A stretch of DNA of 42,866 nucleotides from DATCZB01 sp035513215 (GTDB taxonomy: Bacteria > Pseudomonadota > Gammaproteobacteria > Steroidobacterales > Rariloculaceae): contig DATKCK010000009.1 in the NCBI GenBank assembly GCA_035513215.1, forward strand, positions 1 through 42,866, given 5' to 3'. Positions 24,655-31,885 of this stretch are shown here, piece by piece (the stretch's first letter is position 1; each line of letters opens with the position of its first letter). Position numbers and translations under genes: made by a program. The notes below the pieces were generated by a model, which was given only the letters and a program-made list of their open reading frames with translations, ran no database searches and was not told the DNA's origin.

Positions 24655-26592
24655 ATGGCGGGAGCAAGATCGGTCGCGCTCGGATTGCTGCTTGCCTTCT
24701 CGAACGCCGCGCTCGCGCAGTCCGAAGTGGCGGATGCCACGATGCAGCGCGATAACGACGGGGTGCGGAACCTTTTGCAGGAAGGCTTCGACGTGAATGC
24801 CGCGCAGGCCGACGGTGCGACGGCGCTGCACTGGGCGGCTTACCACGGCGATGCGGATCTGGCCCGGCTTCTGCTTGAGGCCGGCGCCGACGCTTCGGCG
24901 GGGAACCGCAACGGCTCGACCCCGTTGTGGTTGGCCGCGAGCCAGGGCGACGCCGCCCTGATCGAGACGCTGCTCGAGGGCGGCGCGGATGCCAATGAAG
25001 CGCTGCCACTCGGACGCCGGCCGCTGATGCTGGCCGCACGCTCGGGCGTTGTGGACGCCGTTCGCGTGCTGCTTGACCGCGGCGCGGACCCGAACGCCGC
25101 CGAGAGCGAACGCGGAACGACGGCATTGATGCAGGCCGCCGACCAGGGCCATGCCAACGTCATTGCGGTATTGATCGAGCACGGCGCGGATTTTTCGGCG
25201 CGTTCCGCTCCCCTCATGCGCGACGGGCGCACGGCCGCGTTGGGCAAGGCCAACGACCCTAGAAATCAGGTCCGACGGCAAGTCATCTCCGTCCTTTGCG
25301 AGCAGGAGTCCCCGGATCTGAGCGCGCTGAACGCGCTCAATGCGCTCGCCAGTGGAGCCACTGAAGACCAATTGCTGGCGCAGCGCGCGGCGCCGGATCT
25401 TGCCGCCGAAGATCCCTGCAACCAGGAACGCGATGCCTTGGGCTTCGTTCGTGCCGGCGGGGGAGACGACGGCGACGACGACCAGAGCGCCAACGATGCC
25501 GCGTTGCTGGCGAACGTCGGCGCGCCCGATTTGGCCGAGAACAGCGATGACGACGACGCTGGCGAACAACCGGCCGAGCGCACCAACTTCTTCGGTCGTC
25601 GAGCCGAACGCGAGCCGGACGGCGGCGAATTGACACCATTGGTCTATGCGGCCCGATCAGAGGCTATCGATGCCGCGCGCGTCCTGATCGAAGCAGGCGC
25701 CGACGTGAATCAGACCACGCGCTACGGCTGGAGCCCGCTGCTGGCGGCCACGCAAAACCGCAACTATCAGATGGGCAAGTTCCTCATCGAGCACGGGGCC
25801 GATGTAAACATCGCCAACGAGGGCGGTTGGACCCCGTTATACCTGGCAACGGACAATCGCAATCTCGAGGGTGGCGACTACCCGACGCGCACACCCGATA
25901 TGGACGATCTCGAATACATCAGGCTGCTGCTCGACGCGGGCGCGGATCCCAATGCGCGCCTGATCGAGAGCACCGAGACGCGAACCGTCTTTACCAACCA
26001 GTGGCTCGACGAAAACGGGGCGACCGCGTTTCTGCGTGCCTCGCAGTCCGGTGACATCGAGCTGATGCGGCTCCTGCTCGACCATGGCGCCGATCCGCAC
26101 ATCTATACGGAGCTCGATGTGACGCCGCTGGCCGTGGCCGCCGGTATCGGCTGGGTCGAGGGCATCACGAGCGAATGGTCGACCGAGCAGACGGTCGAAG
26201 CCGTCAAGCTTCTGCTCGAGCTCGGAATCGATCCCAACCATCAAGCCGACACCGGACGCGTTGCCCTGCATGGCGCGGCACACAAAGGCGCGACCGAAGT
26301 CGTGCGGGTTCTGGTCGAGGCGGGTGCGCGGATGGATATCCGCGACTTCGGCAATACCGATAACCGGGGCAGTCCGGAGCTTGCCGCCCACACCTGGCTG
26401 CCGATCGATTACGCCGACGGCCTGGTTCGCGTCGGCGTCCAGTCCGCCATTGCGCACCCCGAAACGGCACAGGTGCTGCGCGAGCTGATGCAGGAAGCCG
26501 GTCTCGATCCGCCGCCCGCGGGCCGCACGCTGGACTCGATTTGTATCGTCGAAGTGTGCTCCGCGGACTACGATCCGCTCGAGTACAACTAA
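24655..26592 (+). CDS. Exported ankyrin-repeat protein with a large acidic insert, copy 2
   Basis: The gene begins at the base after the DUF1552 stop. The 645-residue product has a signal peptide (ALGLLLAFSNAALAQSE) and two groups of ankyrin repeats (TALHWAAYHGDADLARLLLE, TPLVYAARSEAIDAARVLIE). They are split by a long non-repeat insert at about residues 190-323. The insert is rich in Asp, Ala and Asn with several cysteines and an acidic run (GGGDDGDDDQSAND). Copy 1 has only a short linker at the same junction. The pairing with DUF1592 and DUF1552 genes in both operons argues for a physical partnership. The repeats are inferred to form a periplasmic binding scaffold, and the acidic insert might bind calcium, but neither is shown. 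Confidence 0.87.
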   Translation: MAGARSVALGLLLAFSNAALAQSEVADATMQRDNDGVRNLLQEGFDVNAAQADGATALHWAAYHGDADLARLLLEAGADASAGNRNGSTPLWLAASQGDAALIETLLEGGADANEALPLGRRPLMLAARSGVVDAVRVLLDRGADPNAAESERGTTALMQAADQGHANVIAVLIEHGADFSARSAPLMRDGRTAALGKANDPRNQVRRQVISVLCEQESPDLSALNALNALASGATEDQLLAQRAAPDLAAEDPCNQERDALGFVRAGGGDDGDDDQSANDAALLANVGAPDLAENSDDDDAGEQPAERTNFFGRRAEREPDGGELTPLVYAARSEAIDAARVLIEAGADVNQTTRYGWSPLLAATQNRNYQMGKFLIEHGADVNIANEGGWTPLYLATDNRNLEGGDYPTRTPDMDDLEYIRLLLDAGADPNARLIESTETRTVFTNQWLDENGATAFLRASQSGDIELMRLLLDHGADPHIYTELDVTPLAVAAGIGWVEGITSEWSTEQTVEAVKLLLELGIDPNHQADTGRVALHGAAHKGATEVVRVLVEAGARMDIRDFGNTDNRGSPELAAHTWLPIDYADGLVRVGVQSAIAHPETAQVLRELMQEAGLDPPPAGRTLDSICIVEVCSADYDPLEYN

Positions 26593-26690
26593 AGTCGTCC
26601 AGTCTTAAGGAAAGTCCCGGTAGCTTTTCTTGTTTCGCCACACCGGGGTTGCTAGCATCGAATCGCTCAACCGAAAGGGGAACAGCAGTG

Positions 26691-27071
26691 ATGAACGGAT
26701 GGCTTACGCGCTTGGTCGCACTCGGTGGATGTCTGATACTCGGCGCGGAGCTGCAGGCACATCATGCCGTCGCAGGTGTCTACGACCTCAATACGGAGAT
26801 CGTGCTCGAAGGCCGGCTCCAGAAACTGAATTACAGGAATCCGCATGCGAACCTCATTCTCGAGGTTCCGAATGACGACGGCACGATCACGGAGTGGACG
26901 CTGACCACTGCCTCCACCCAGGTGCTGGGACGTGCGGGAGTCAACAGGGATTCCATCAAACCGGGCGAGTTCCTCAAGATCACGGCCCTGCCGGCGAGAA
27001 ACGGGAACCCGGCGGGATTCATCCGCCGCCTCGAGCTCAGCGACCGCACGTTCGATCTCGCAATCGATTAA
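26691..27071 (+). CDS. DUF6152 family exported protein
   Basis: The 126-residue protein starts at ATG 26691, ten bases after AAAGGGG; a GTG three bases earlier is an equally good start. A signal peptide (RLVALGGCLILGAELQA) ends before HHAVAGVYD, a His-His pair typical of mature DUF6152 proteins. The body reads EGRLQKLNYRNPHANLILEV and later RKLEL-type strands, compatible with a small beta-barrel. The family has no assigned function. It is the first of three exported proteins with short gaps (30 and 14 bases), 98 bases after the ankyrin gene. The N-terminal half of the protein at 30347-31357 is a homologue of it. Confidence 0.8.
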   Translation: MNGWLTRLVALGGCLILGAELQAHHAVAGVYDLNTEIVLEGRLQKLNYRNPHANLILEVPNDDGTITEWTLTTASTQVLGRAGVNRDSIKPGEFLKITALPARNGNPAGFIRRLELSDRTFDLAID

Positions 27072-27101
27072 TAATCAGAACTAGCCAGCGCTGGGGGGAG
27101 T

Positions 27102-28070
27102 ATGTCTATTCGACGATCTGTCGTGGCGTGTGCGCTCGCCGTCGCTGTCGCGATGAGCGGCGTGCTGCCGGCGGGCGCTCAGGGACTCGGACGCGGCGGC
27201 GAAAACCTCTACACGCCCGAGCCCGGCGCCAGGGACCTCAAGGCGACCTTGTTCAACTGGGCGTGGCACATGGGGATGCTGCGGGGCCAGGCCGAGCCAG
27301 AGCTCGTTCAGACGCTCGAGTACCGCGCCGAGGGCACCATCGAGGTGGACGGGGAGGCCTGCTCGCTAACGGGATATGTCGAGGCCGAGCCCGGCGTTCT
27401 CGGAACATCCGGGTATCGCATCAGCGCCAACTACCGGATCCCCGGATACCGGACGCAGATCGAGTGCGCGCTCCCTGACGGTGAGACGTACTCGAACATC
27501 GAAACCATGAGCGGAGAGTATGCCTGGGACGAGGACATCCCCGGCGCCGAAATCGTCCCGGGCGAAGGCGCGGCAACGCCGCGGCCTGCTACGCTCGAGG
27601 AGCGGCGGATCCGTCTTTGGGCGAGCCCCCATGGCGCGCCGAAGGCCGCCATTGCCGCGGCGGCGGGCGTGCCGGTTTCGGAGTCCTTTGGCCAGAATCC
27701 GGCCACGCTACTCGACCGCCAGGCAGCCGCCCGCGTGCGGTCGATGACGACGCTGGAATGGCAGGGGGACAAGGCCATTCTCACGTTTCCGATCCCGGAT
27801 GTGCCCGGCGCCGTTGCGATCGCCACGCTCAATGACTTTCTGCCCGAAAGCGTCGTCGTCAGGCACGGGAACAATACGACGGAGTTTGTCTATGGCGACT
27901 TCCGTGACTTCAACAATCCGCTGCATCGGATCGATGCGCTATATCCCGGCACGATCGTTGAGCGTAAGAACGGCGAGGTCGTCCGCGACCTGAGGACGAT
28001 CGTGACCGAGATCGGTCAGGTCTATGTAGTCGTGCCCGTTCCGGATAGCGTACGGGAAGCAAGGAACTGA
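27102..28070 (+). CDS. Exported protein of unknown function
   Basis: This 322-residue protein opens with a signal peptide (VVACALAVAVAMSGVLPAGAQ) and then shows no family I recognise. The mature part has a TPEPGARDLKATLFNWAWHM stretch, two cysteines in EACSLTG and QIECALPDG that may pair, and a beta-rich second half (KAILTFPIPDVPGAVAI, YGDFRDFNNPLHRIDALYPG). It ends with hydrophobic strands (GQVYVVVPVPD). It is soluble after export. Its position between a DUF6152 gene and the LSGSW-type gene, with gaps of 30 and 14 bases, indicates one transcript and a shared periplasmic task. Confidence 0.75.
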   Translation: MSIRRSVVACALAVAVAMSGVLPAGAQGLGRGGENLYTPEPGARDLKATLFNWAWHMGMLRGQAEPELVQTLEYRAEGTIEVDGEACSLTGYVEAEPGVLGTSGYRISANYRIPGYRTQIECALPDGETYSNIETMSGEYAWDEDIPGAEIVPGEGAATPRPATLEERRIRLWASPHGAPKAAIAAAAGVPVSESFGQNPATLLDRQAAARVRSMTTLEWQGDKAILTFPIPDVPGAVAIATLNDFLPESVVVRHGNNTTEFVYGDFRDFNNPLHRIDALYPGTIVERKNGEVVRDLRTIVTEIGQVYVVVPVPDSVREARN

Positions 28071-28084
28071 ATGGAGCTCGGCCA

Positions 28085-28963
28085 ATGAGAAAGCAACAAG
28101 TCATCAGGACTCCGCTCGTCGCGACTGTGGCGATGCTTTTCTGTTTCGTCGCGACTTCGACGCAGGCGCAGGGCGGCAGGGGCGGGCCCGATCCGCAAGC
28201 GCGTGAGGCTGAGACGCCGAGACTCGCCAACGGCAAACCGGATCTGTCAGGCTCCTGGCGATCCGTCGCCGGCGGTCCCGAAGGCGTACCCGGCGGGATG
28301 TTCCGGCGGTGCACTCCATTCCAGCATGTCTGCATGGAGTGGACTAACCAGAGCCAGGATTTCACGTTCATGGCGTCGTCGCGGCTCGATATGAACAAGC
28401 CTTTGTACAGGCCCGAGCACTGGGACCGGGTCCAGGCACTCGACATGTGGACGAATCGGGACGACCCCGTCATGACCTGCCTGCCGCTCGGATTGCCGCG
28501 GCAAGGCTTGCCGACGCGCATCGTTCACACCGACGATGACATCATCATGTTCTATCGGGGCGGCGTCGACGGCGGCGGCGGGTACAACGAGTTTCGCATG
28601 ATCCGGCACGATAAGACCGAGCACACCGAAGACGATCGGTATGCGTTCTCCTATTTTGGCGTCCCGATCGTCCGCTGGAACGGTGACACGCTGGTGCTCG
28701 AGTCGATCGGGTTCAGCGACGAAACCTGGCTCGGGCGCGGCGGCTATTTCCATTCCGACCAGATGCGCCTGATCGAGCGGTTCACGCGGACCGGGAACGA
28801 GATGCGCTACGAGGCGACGGTCGAGGATCCGGAAGTGCTCGCCGAGCCGTGGGTCCTGCATCCGCGGATCCTGCAGATCTCGAACAATCCGACGATCATC
28901 TCCGAGCGCGGAAGCTGCACGGACACCGAGCTCGACGAGGTCAGCACGCAGATTCGCCACTAG
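28085..28963 (+). CDS. Exported protein of an LSGSW-type family of unknown function
   Basis: The 292-residue protein has a signal peptide (LVATVAMLFCFVATSTQAQ), then RLANGKPDLSGSWRSVAGG, a motif that recurs in uncharacterised exported proteins of soil and marine bacteria. Cysteines occur in RRCTPFQHVC, a CxxxxxxC spacing that might bind metal or form a disulfide. The C-terminal third (WNGDTLVLESIGF, IERFTRTGNEMRYEATVEDP, LAEPWV) matches the end of the protein at 30347-31357. The function is unknown. It closes the trio with the DUF6152 gene. A GC-rich hairpin lies 28 bases after its stop. Confidence 0.78.
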   Translation: MRKQQVIRTPLVATVAMLFCFVATSTQAQGGRGGPDPQAREAETPRLANGKPDLSGSWRSVAGGPEGVPGGMFRRCTPFQHVCMEWTNQSQDFTFMASSRLDMNKPLYRPEHWDRVQALDMWTNRDDPVMTCLPLGLPRQGLPTRIVHTDDDIIMFYRGGVDGGGGYNEFRMIRHDKTEHTEDDRYAFSYFGVPIVRWNGDTLVLESIGFSDETWLGRGGYFHSDQMRLIERFTRTGNEMRYEATVEDPEVLAEPWVLHPRILQISNNPTIISERGSCTDTELDEVSTQIRH

Positions 28964-28991
28964 GCTCCCGACTTAGGGGATCTCTCCATCT

Positions 28992-29008
28992 GCCGCTGCA
29001 GCAGCGGC
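28992..29008 (+). terminator. Short GC hairpin after the exported trio
   Basis: GCCGCTG and its complement CAGCGGC surround a three-base loop, 28 bases after the stop at 28963. There is no T-run, so termination would need Rho or another signal. It lies about 57 bases before the receiver gene. Confidence 0.35.
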
Positions 29009-29064
29009 GGAACTGTGAACTGGCGCAATCTTTCGCCCGGTGGCGGCTAACATAATGGTCCGCC

Positions 29065-30342
29065 ATGAAGACTGCGCTGGTTGTCGACGACTCTCGCGTA
29101 GCACGCGCCGTGCTTCGAAAGACGCTCGTCGGTTACGGCGTCGCCGTCGATGAGGTTCCGTCGGCCGAGGCCGCCATCGAATATCTGAAGGTCGACCGCC
29201 CCGACGTCATTTTCCTCGACCACCAGATGCCCGGAATGGACGGTTTTGATGCGCTCGGTGCGCTGAAGACGAATCCCGGCACGGCCACGATTCCGGTGAT
29301 GATGTACACGTCGCAGGAAGGCCAGTTCTACGTAAGCCAGGCGCGTGCCCTCGGTGCCGTGGACGTCCTGCCGAAGAGCCTGGCTCCCGCCGACGTCGAG
29401 CGCGTCCTGCGCTCGCATCATCTGATCGGGGAACCGCGCCGGGCGCCGGACGTCGGGAATCGACCCTCACTCGACGATCACCACGACCTGGTCATGCGGT
29501 TTCGATCGATGCTCGACGAGCAGGCGGCCATGCTGATGTCCGACTTCAGGCGCGAGCTGGAACGCGCCCACTCTGCTTCAGCCGGCTGGCTGCGCCAGAC
29601 GCTCGACGAGTTCGGGCCCAAGCCGACATCGTTCCACGCCCGCCTGGTTTCGGGCGTAAGCCTTGCGGCCCTGGCGGCGGCCGTTGCAGTCGGAATCCTT
29701 TACGTTCGCGACGGTCTGTCGACCAGCCAAGCAGACGAACCGCCGGGTCTCGTCGCGATGGAAACGGTCGCGGTCTCAGCTGCCGGAGTTGCGATTCCGG
29801 AACCGACGGCGGCAACGGCGCCCCGGTCCCAGGATATGATCGACGCTGCCGCTCGGAGCTGGAGTTTCACGCAGCACTATCCGCACGATGCGACGCCTCT
29901 GGACGACGAGCGGGCGCGCCGGTACGCACCGTTACTGTCCGAGCTCAGGAACGAAGGCTTCACCGGAACGCTTACACTAGGCATCCATGAAGGCCGCTAT
30001 TGCATCAACTATGCGGCTGACGGCTCGTCGCAGCTCGCTCCACCTGATCAGCCGGCCGCGACCTGCGACTATATCGGTCCTCTGCAGTCAGGCGCGGGCC
30101 AACCCCTGCAAAGCCCCACGTTTGCAGACATGGTCGCGTCCGCGACGCGGGACGGTCAGTTGGAAGTCGATACCGTGTTACACGGCGCGACCGAGCCGAT
30201 CATTGACTATCCGGGGTTGGACTATTCGGTCACAGCCGGCTACTGGAACTCGATCGCCGATATCAATCAACGAATATCGATGCGGGTAAGCGGCGAGGGC
30301 GCCGCCGACTCCGGCGAGCGCTTTACGCACCTCGTCCGATAG
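29065..30342 (+). CDS. Receiver-domain protein with a transmembrane helix and extracytoplasmic C-terminus
   Basis: Residues 1-118 form a response-regulator receiver with the acidic pair Asp8-Asp9, phosphoacceptor Asp52 in VIFLDHQMPGMDG, Thr82 and Lys104. A charged linker with a coiled-coil-like stretch (FRSMLDEQAAMLMSDFRREL) leads to one hydrophobic helix at about 194-214 (VSGVSLAALAAAVAVGILYV). The remaining 210 residues have no DNA-binding or catalytic motif and should lie in the periplasm. One part (RYAPLLSELRNEGFTGTLTL) is amphipathic, and two cysteines (YCINYA, ATCDYIG) may pair. The layout suggests that phosphorylation inside could change an outside domain, the reverse of a sensor kinase; this is inference. 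No kinase gene is adjacent. It converges on the next gene with four bases between. Confidence 0.83.
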   Translation: MKTALVVDDSRVARAVLRKTLVGYGVAVDEVPSAEAAIEYLKVDRPDVIFLDHQMPGMDGFDALGALKTNPGTATIPVMMYTSQEGQFYVSQARALGAVDVLPKSLAPADVERVLRSHHLIGEPRRAPDVGNRPSLDDHHDLVMRFRSMLDEQAAMLMSDFRRELERAHSASAGWLRQTLDEFGPKPTSFHARLVSGVSLAALAAAVAVGILYVRDGLSTSQADEPPGLVAMETVAVSAAGVAIPEPTAATAPRSQDMIDAAARSWSFTQHYPHDATPLDDERARRYAPLLSELRNEGFTGTLTLGIHEGRYCINYAADGSSQLAPPDQPAATCDYIGPLQSGAGQPLQSPTFADMVASATRDGQLEVDTVLHGATEPIIDYPGLDYSVTAGYWNSIADINQRISMRVSGEGAADSGERFTHLVR

Positions 30343-30346
30343 CGGC

Positions 30347-31357
30347 TCAGCCGGCGCCGCAATTCCAGGTCCTGAGCTCTGCATCCTCGCGAAAGAGGAA
30401 AGAGCCGCCCCAGACCCAGGGCTCGGCCAGCATGACGGGATCCGTCACCGTGATCTCGTAGTCGAGCGCGAGCCCGTCCGCGGAGAGCGTGAAGCGCTCG
30501 ACGACGTGACTGCGATCGCTCTGCGCGGGCCCGAGATCGCCGTAGCTGTGATAGTCGATGCTCGTCGTCTCGATGATCAGCGTGTCGCCTTCGAAGCGGG
30601 CAAGCGAGTAGCCCTGCGGTGAGGGCTCGGGCTCGGACTCGAGCGGCTCGAGCCAGGCGACTCGCTCGAGATCGTAGGCCTCGCCTCGGATCGCGATGTA
30701 ATCGCCGCTATCGTTGAGCTCGATGGGGTAGGGGCTCATCATCGCGAACGGCATGCCCGGCACCTCGCAGTCCTCAACGGCCTGATTGTCGATGCCGTAG
30801 TTGGCCTGGGCGGCCTCGCCCGTGGGCGTGAGGGCGGGGTCGCCGCGCGGCCGCGGAAACTGAGAGATCAACGGCGACCAGATGCGGAAGAACGACCGCT
30901 CGCCGCTCTCGGGCAGAGCAAGCTCGCCGGCTTCGAAGAATACGCTCGCGTCCCCGACCGCGTCGGATCCCCAGTAGGGCTCGGAGCCCGGAGCGGCGAG
31001 GATCTCCGTGTTATCGGCGAGCAGTATGTTGGAGACCCAAATGACGTGATCGTCGCGGCGTCCCGGGTTGCCGCGCGCGCGTATCGTGTCGCCGACGGCA
31101 AACGTGTCGCGCTCGATGCCCATCCGCGAAAGCAGGTTCACCGGCCCGGCTTCCACTTCCCATGCCTGTCCCTCCGCATCCTCGACGTAGATCCTGATGT
31201 GCGGATTGACCCATTGAACCTCCGTCACGCGACCTTCCACCTCGGCGAACGTGTCCATCTGGAAGTGCGCGGCGAACGAGTGGTGTGCCCAAGCGATGGG
31301 AGGAAGGGGGAGCAGCATGAGAACTGCCGCGAGCTTTAGGTGTCGTGAAGTCTGCAT
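30347..31357 (-). CDS. Fusion of DUF6152 and LSGSW-type C-terminal domain
   Basis: The 336-residue protein has a signal peptide (LAAVLMLLPLPPIAWA) followed by HHSFAAHFQMDTFAEVEGRV and WVNPHIRIYVED, matching the DUF6152 protein at 26691. Its C-terminal third (FEGDTLIIETTSID, VVERFTLSADGLALDYEITV, LAEPWVWG) matches the end of the protein at 28085. The middle shares the CEVPGMPFAMMSP region seen in such fusion proteins. It is exported and otherwise of unknown function. Its existence as one chain suggests that the two separate proteins of the 26691-28963 cluster act together. It lies seven bases after the NfeD-like gene on the same strand, so the two are probably co-transcribed. Confidence 0.8.
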   Translation of the reverse strand: MQTSRHLKLAAVLMLLPLPPIAWAHHSFAAHFQMDTFAEVEGRVTEVQWVNPHIRIYVEDAEGQAWEVEAGPVNLLSRMGIERDTFAVGDTIRARGNPGRRDDHVIWVSNILLADNTEILAAPGSEPYWGSDAVGDASVFFEAGELALPESGERSFFRIWSPLISQFPRPRGDPALTPTGEAAQANYGIDNQAVEDCEVPGMPFAMMSPYPIELNDSGDYIAIRGEAYDLERVAWLEPLESEPEPSPQGYSLARFEGDTLIIETTSIDYHSYGDLGPAQSDRSHVVERFTLSADGLALDYEITVTDPVMLAEPWVWGGSFLFREDAELRTWNCGAG

Positions 31358-31364
31358 ACTCGAA

Positions 31365-31730
31365 TCATACCCTGCTAAGGCGGACGACGACGATCGGCCC
31401 GCGCACGGCCGTCACCTCGATCTGCGTGCCGACGGGGAAGGAGGTCTCGTCGGGCGAGTCCGTCCGGGCGGGCCAGAGCTCGGATCCCAGGCGCGCCTTC
31501 ATCGGCCTTTCGTCGTCGTCGGAGTTCGAGACGACTTCGCCGATCATGCCGATCAGATGCTCGTTGACGGGTTTGGCATCGCTCCCGCGCTGCTGCGTGG
31601 CGGCCGAGGCCGACGGGTTGCTCGGGAGCTTGCGGGGACGCAGATCCGTAAGGATCTCCCTGGCCATGTAAGCGAGCGTCCCGAGAACGGTCAGGACGAG
31701 CAATAGCCCGCTCAGGAATTCGAGACTCAT
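31365..31730 (-). CDS. Short NfeD-like membrane protein
   Basis: ATG 31730 gives 121 residues and is preferred to the longer frame up to 31901, which runs through a heptamer repeat and has no protein-like content. One transmembrane helix (FLSGLLLVLTVLGTLAYMA) is followed by a polar linker and a C-terminal beta-domain (LIGMIGEVVSN, SFPVGTQIEVTAVRGPIVVV) resembling the OB-fold end of NfeD proteins. NfeD-like domains assist membrane proteases of the stomatin group; no stomatin gene is present here. The family call rests on general layout and is tentative. It is upstream of, and seven bases from, the DUF6152 fusion gene. Confidence 0.6.
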   Translation of the reverse strand: MSLEFLSGLLLVLTVLGTLAYMAREILTDLRPRKLPSNPSASAATQQRGSDAKPVNEHLIGMIGEVVSNSDDDERPMKARLGSELWPARTDSPDETSFPVGTQIEVTAVRGPIVVVRLSRV

Positions 31731-31790
31731 TGACGAACCATGCGCAGCGCGGCTTGAGACAGGCAGAATGACTCTAGCACAGTCCTTGTC

Positions 31791-31818
31791 TTGGCCCTTG
31801 GCCCTTGGCCCTTGGCCA
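31791..31818. repeat. Heptamer tandem repeat TTGGCCC, four copies
   Basis: Three perfect TTGGCCC copies and a fourth ending in A lie head to tail in the 155-base gap between two divergent genes, 67 bases before the ATG at 31886. Slippage in such arrays can change promoter spacing. Whether copy number varies cannot be told from one sequence. Confidence 0.7.
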
Positions 31819-31885
31819 GGCCGGGCTTTCGCTTCGGTCTCTGCTCGAGTCGAGACGCGGTAGAATCGGGAGTGGCCGTGAGCCA

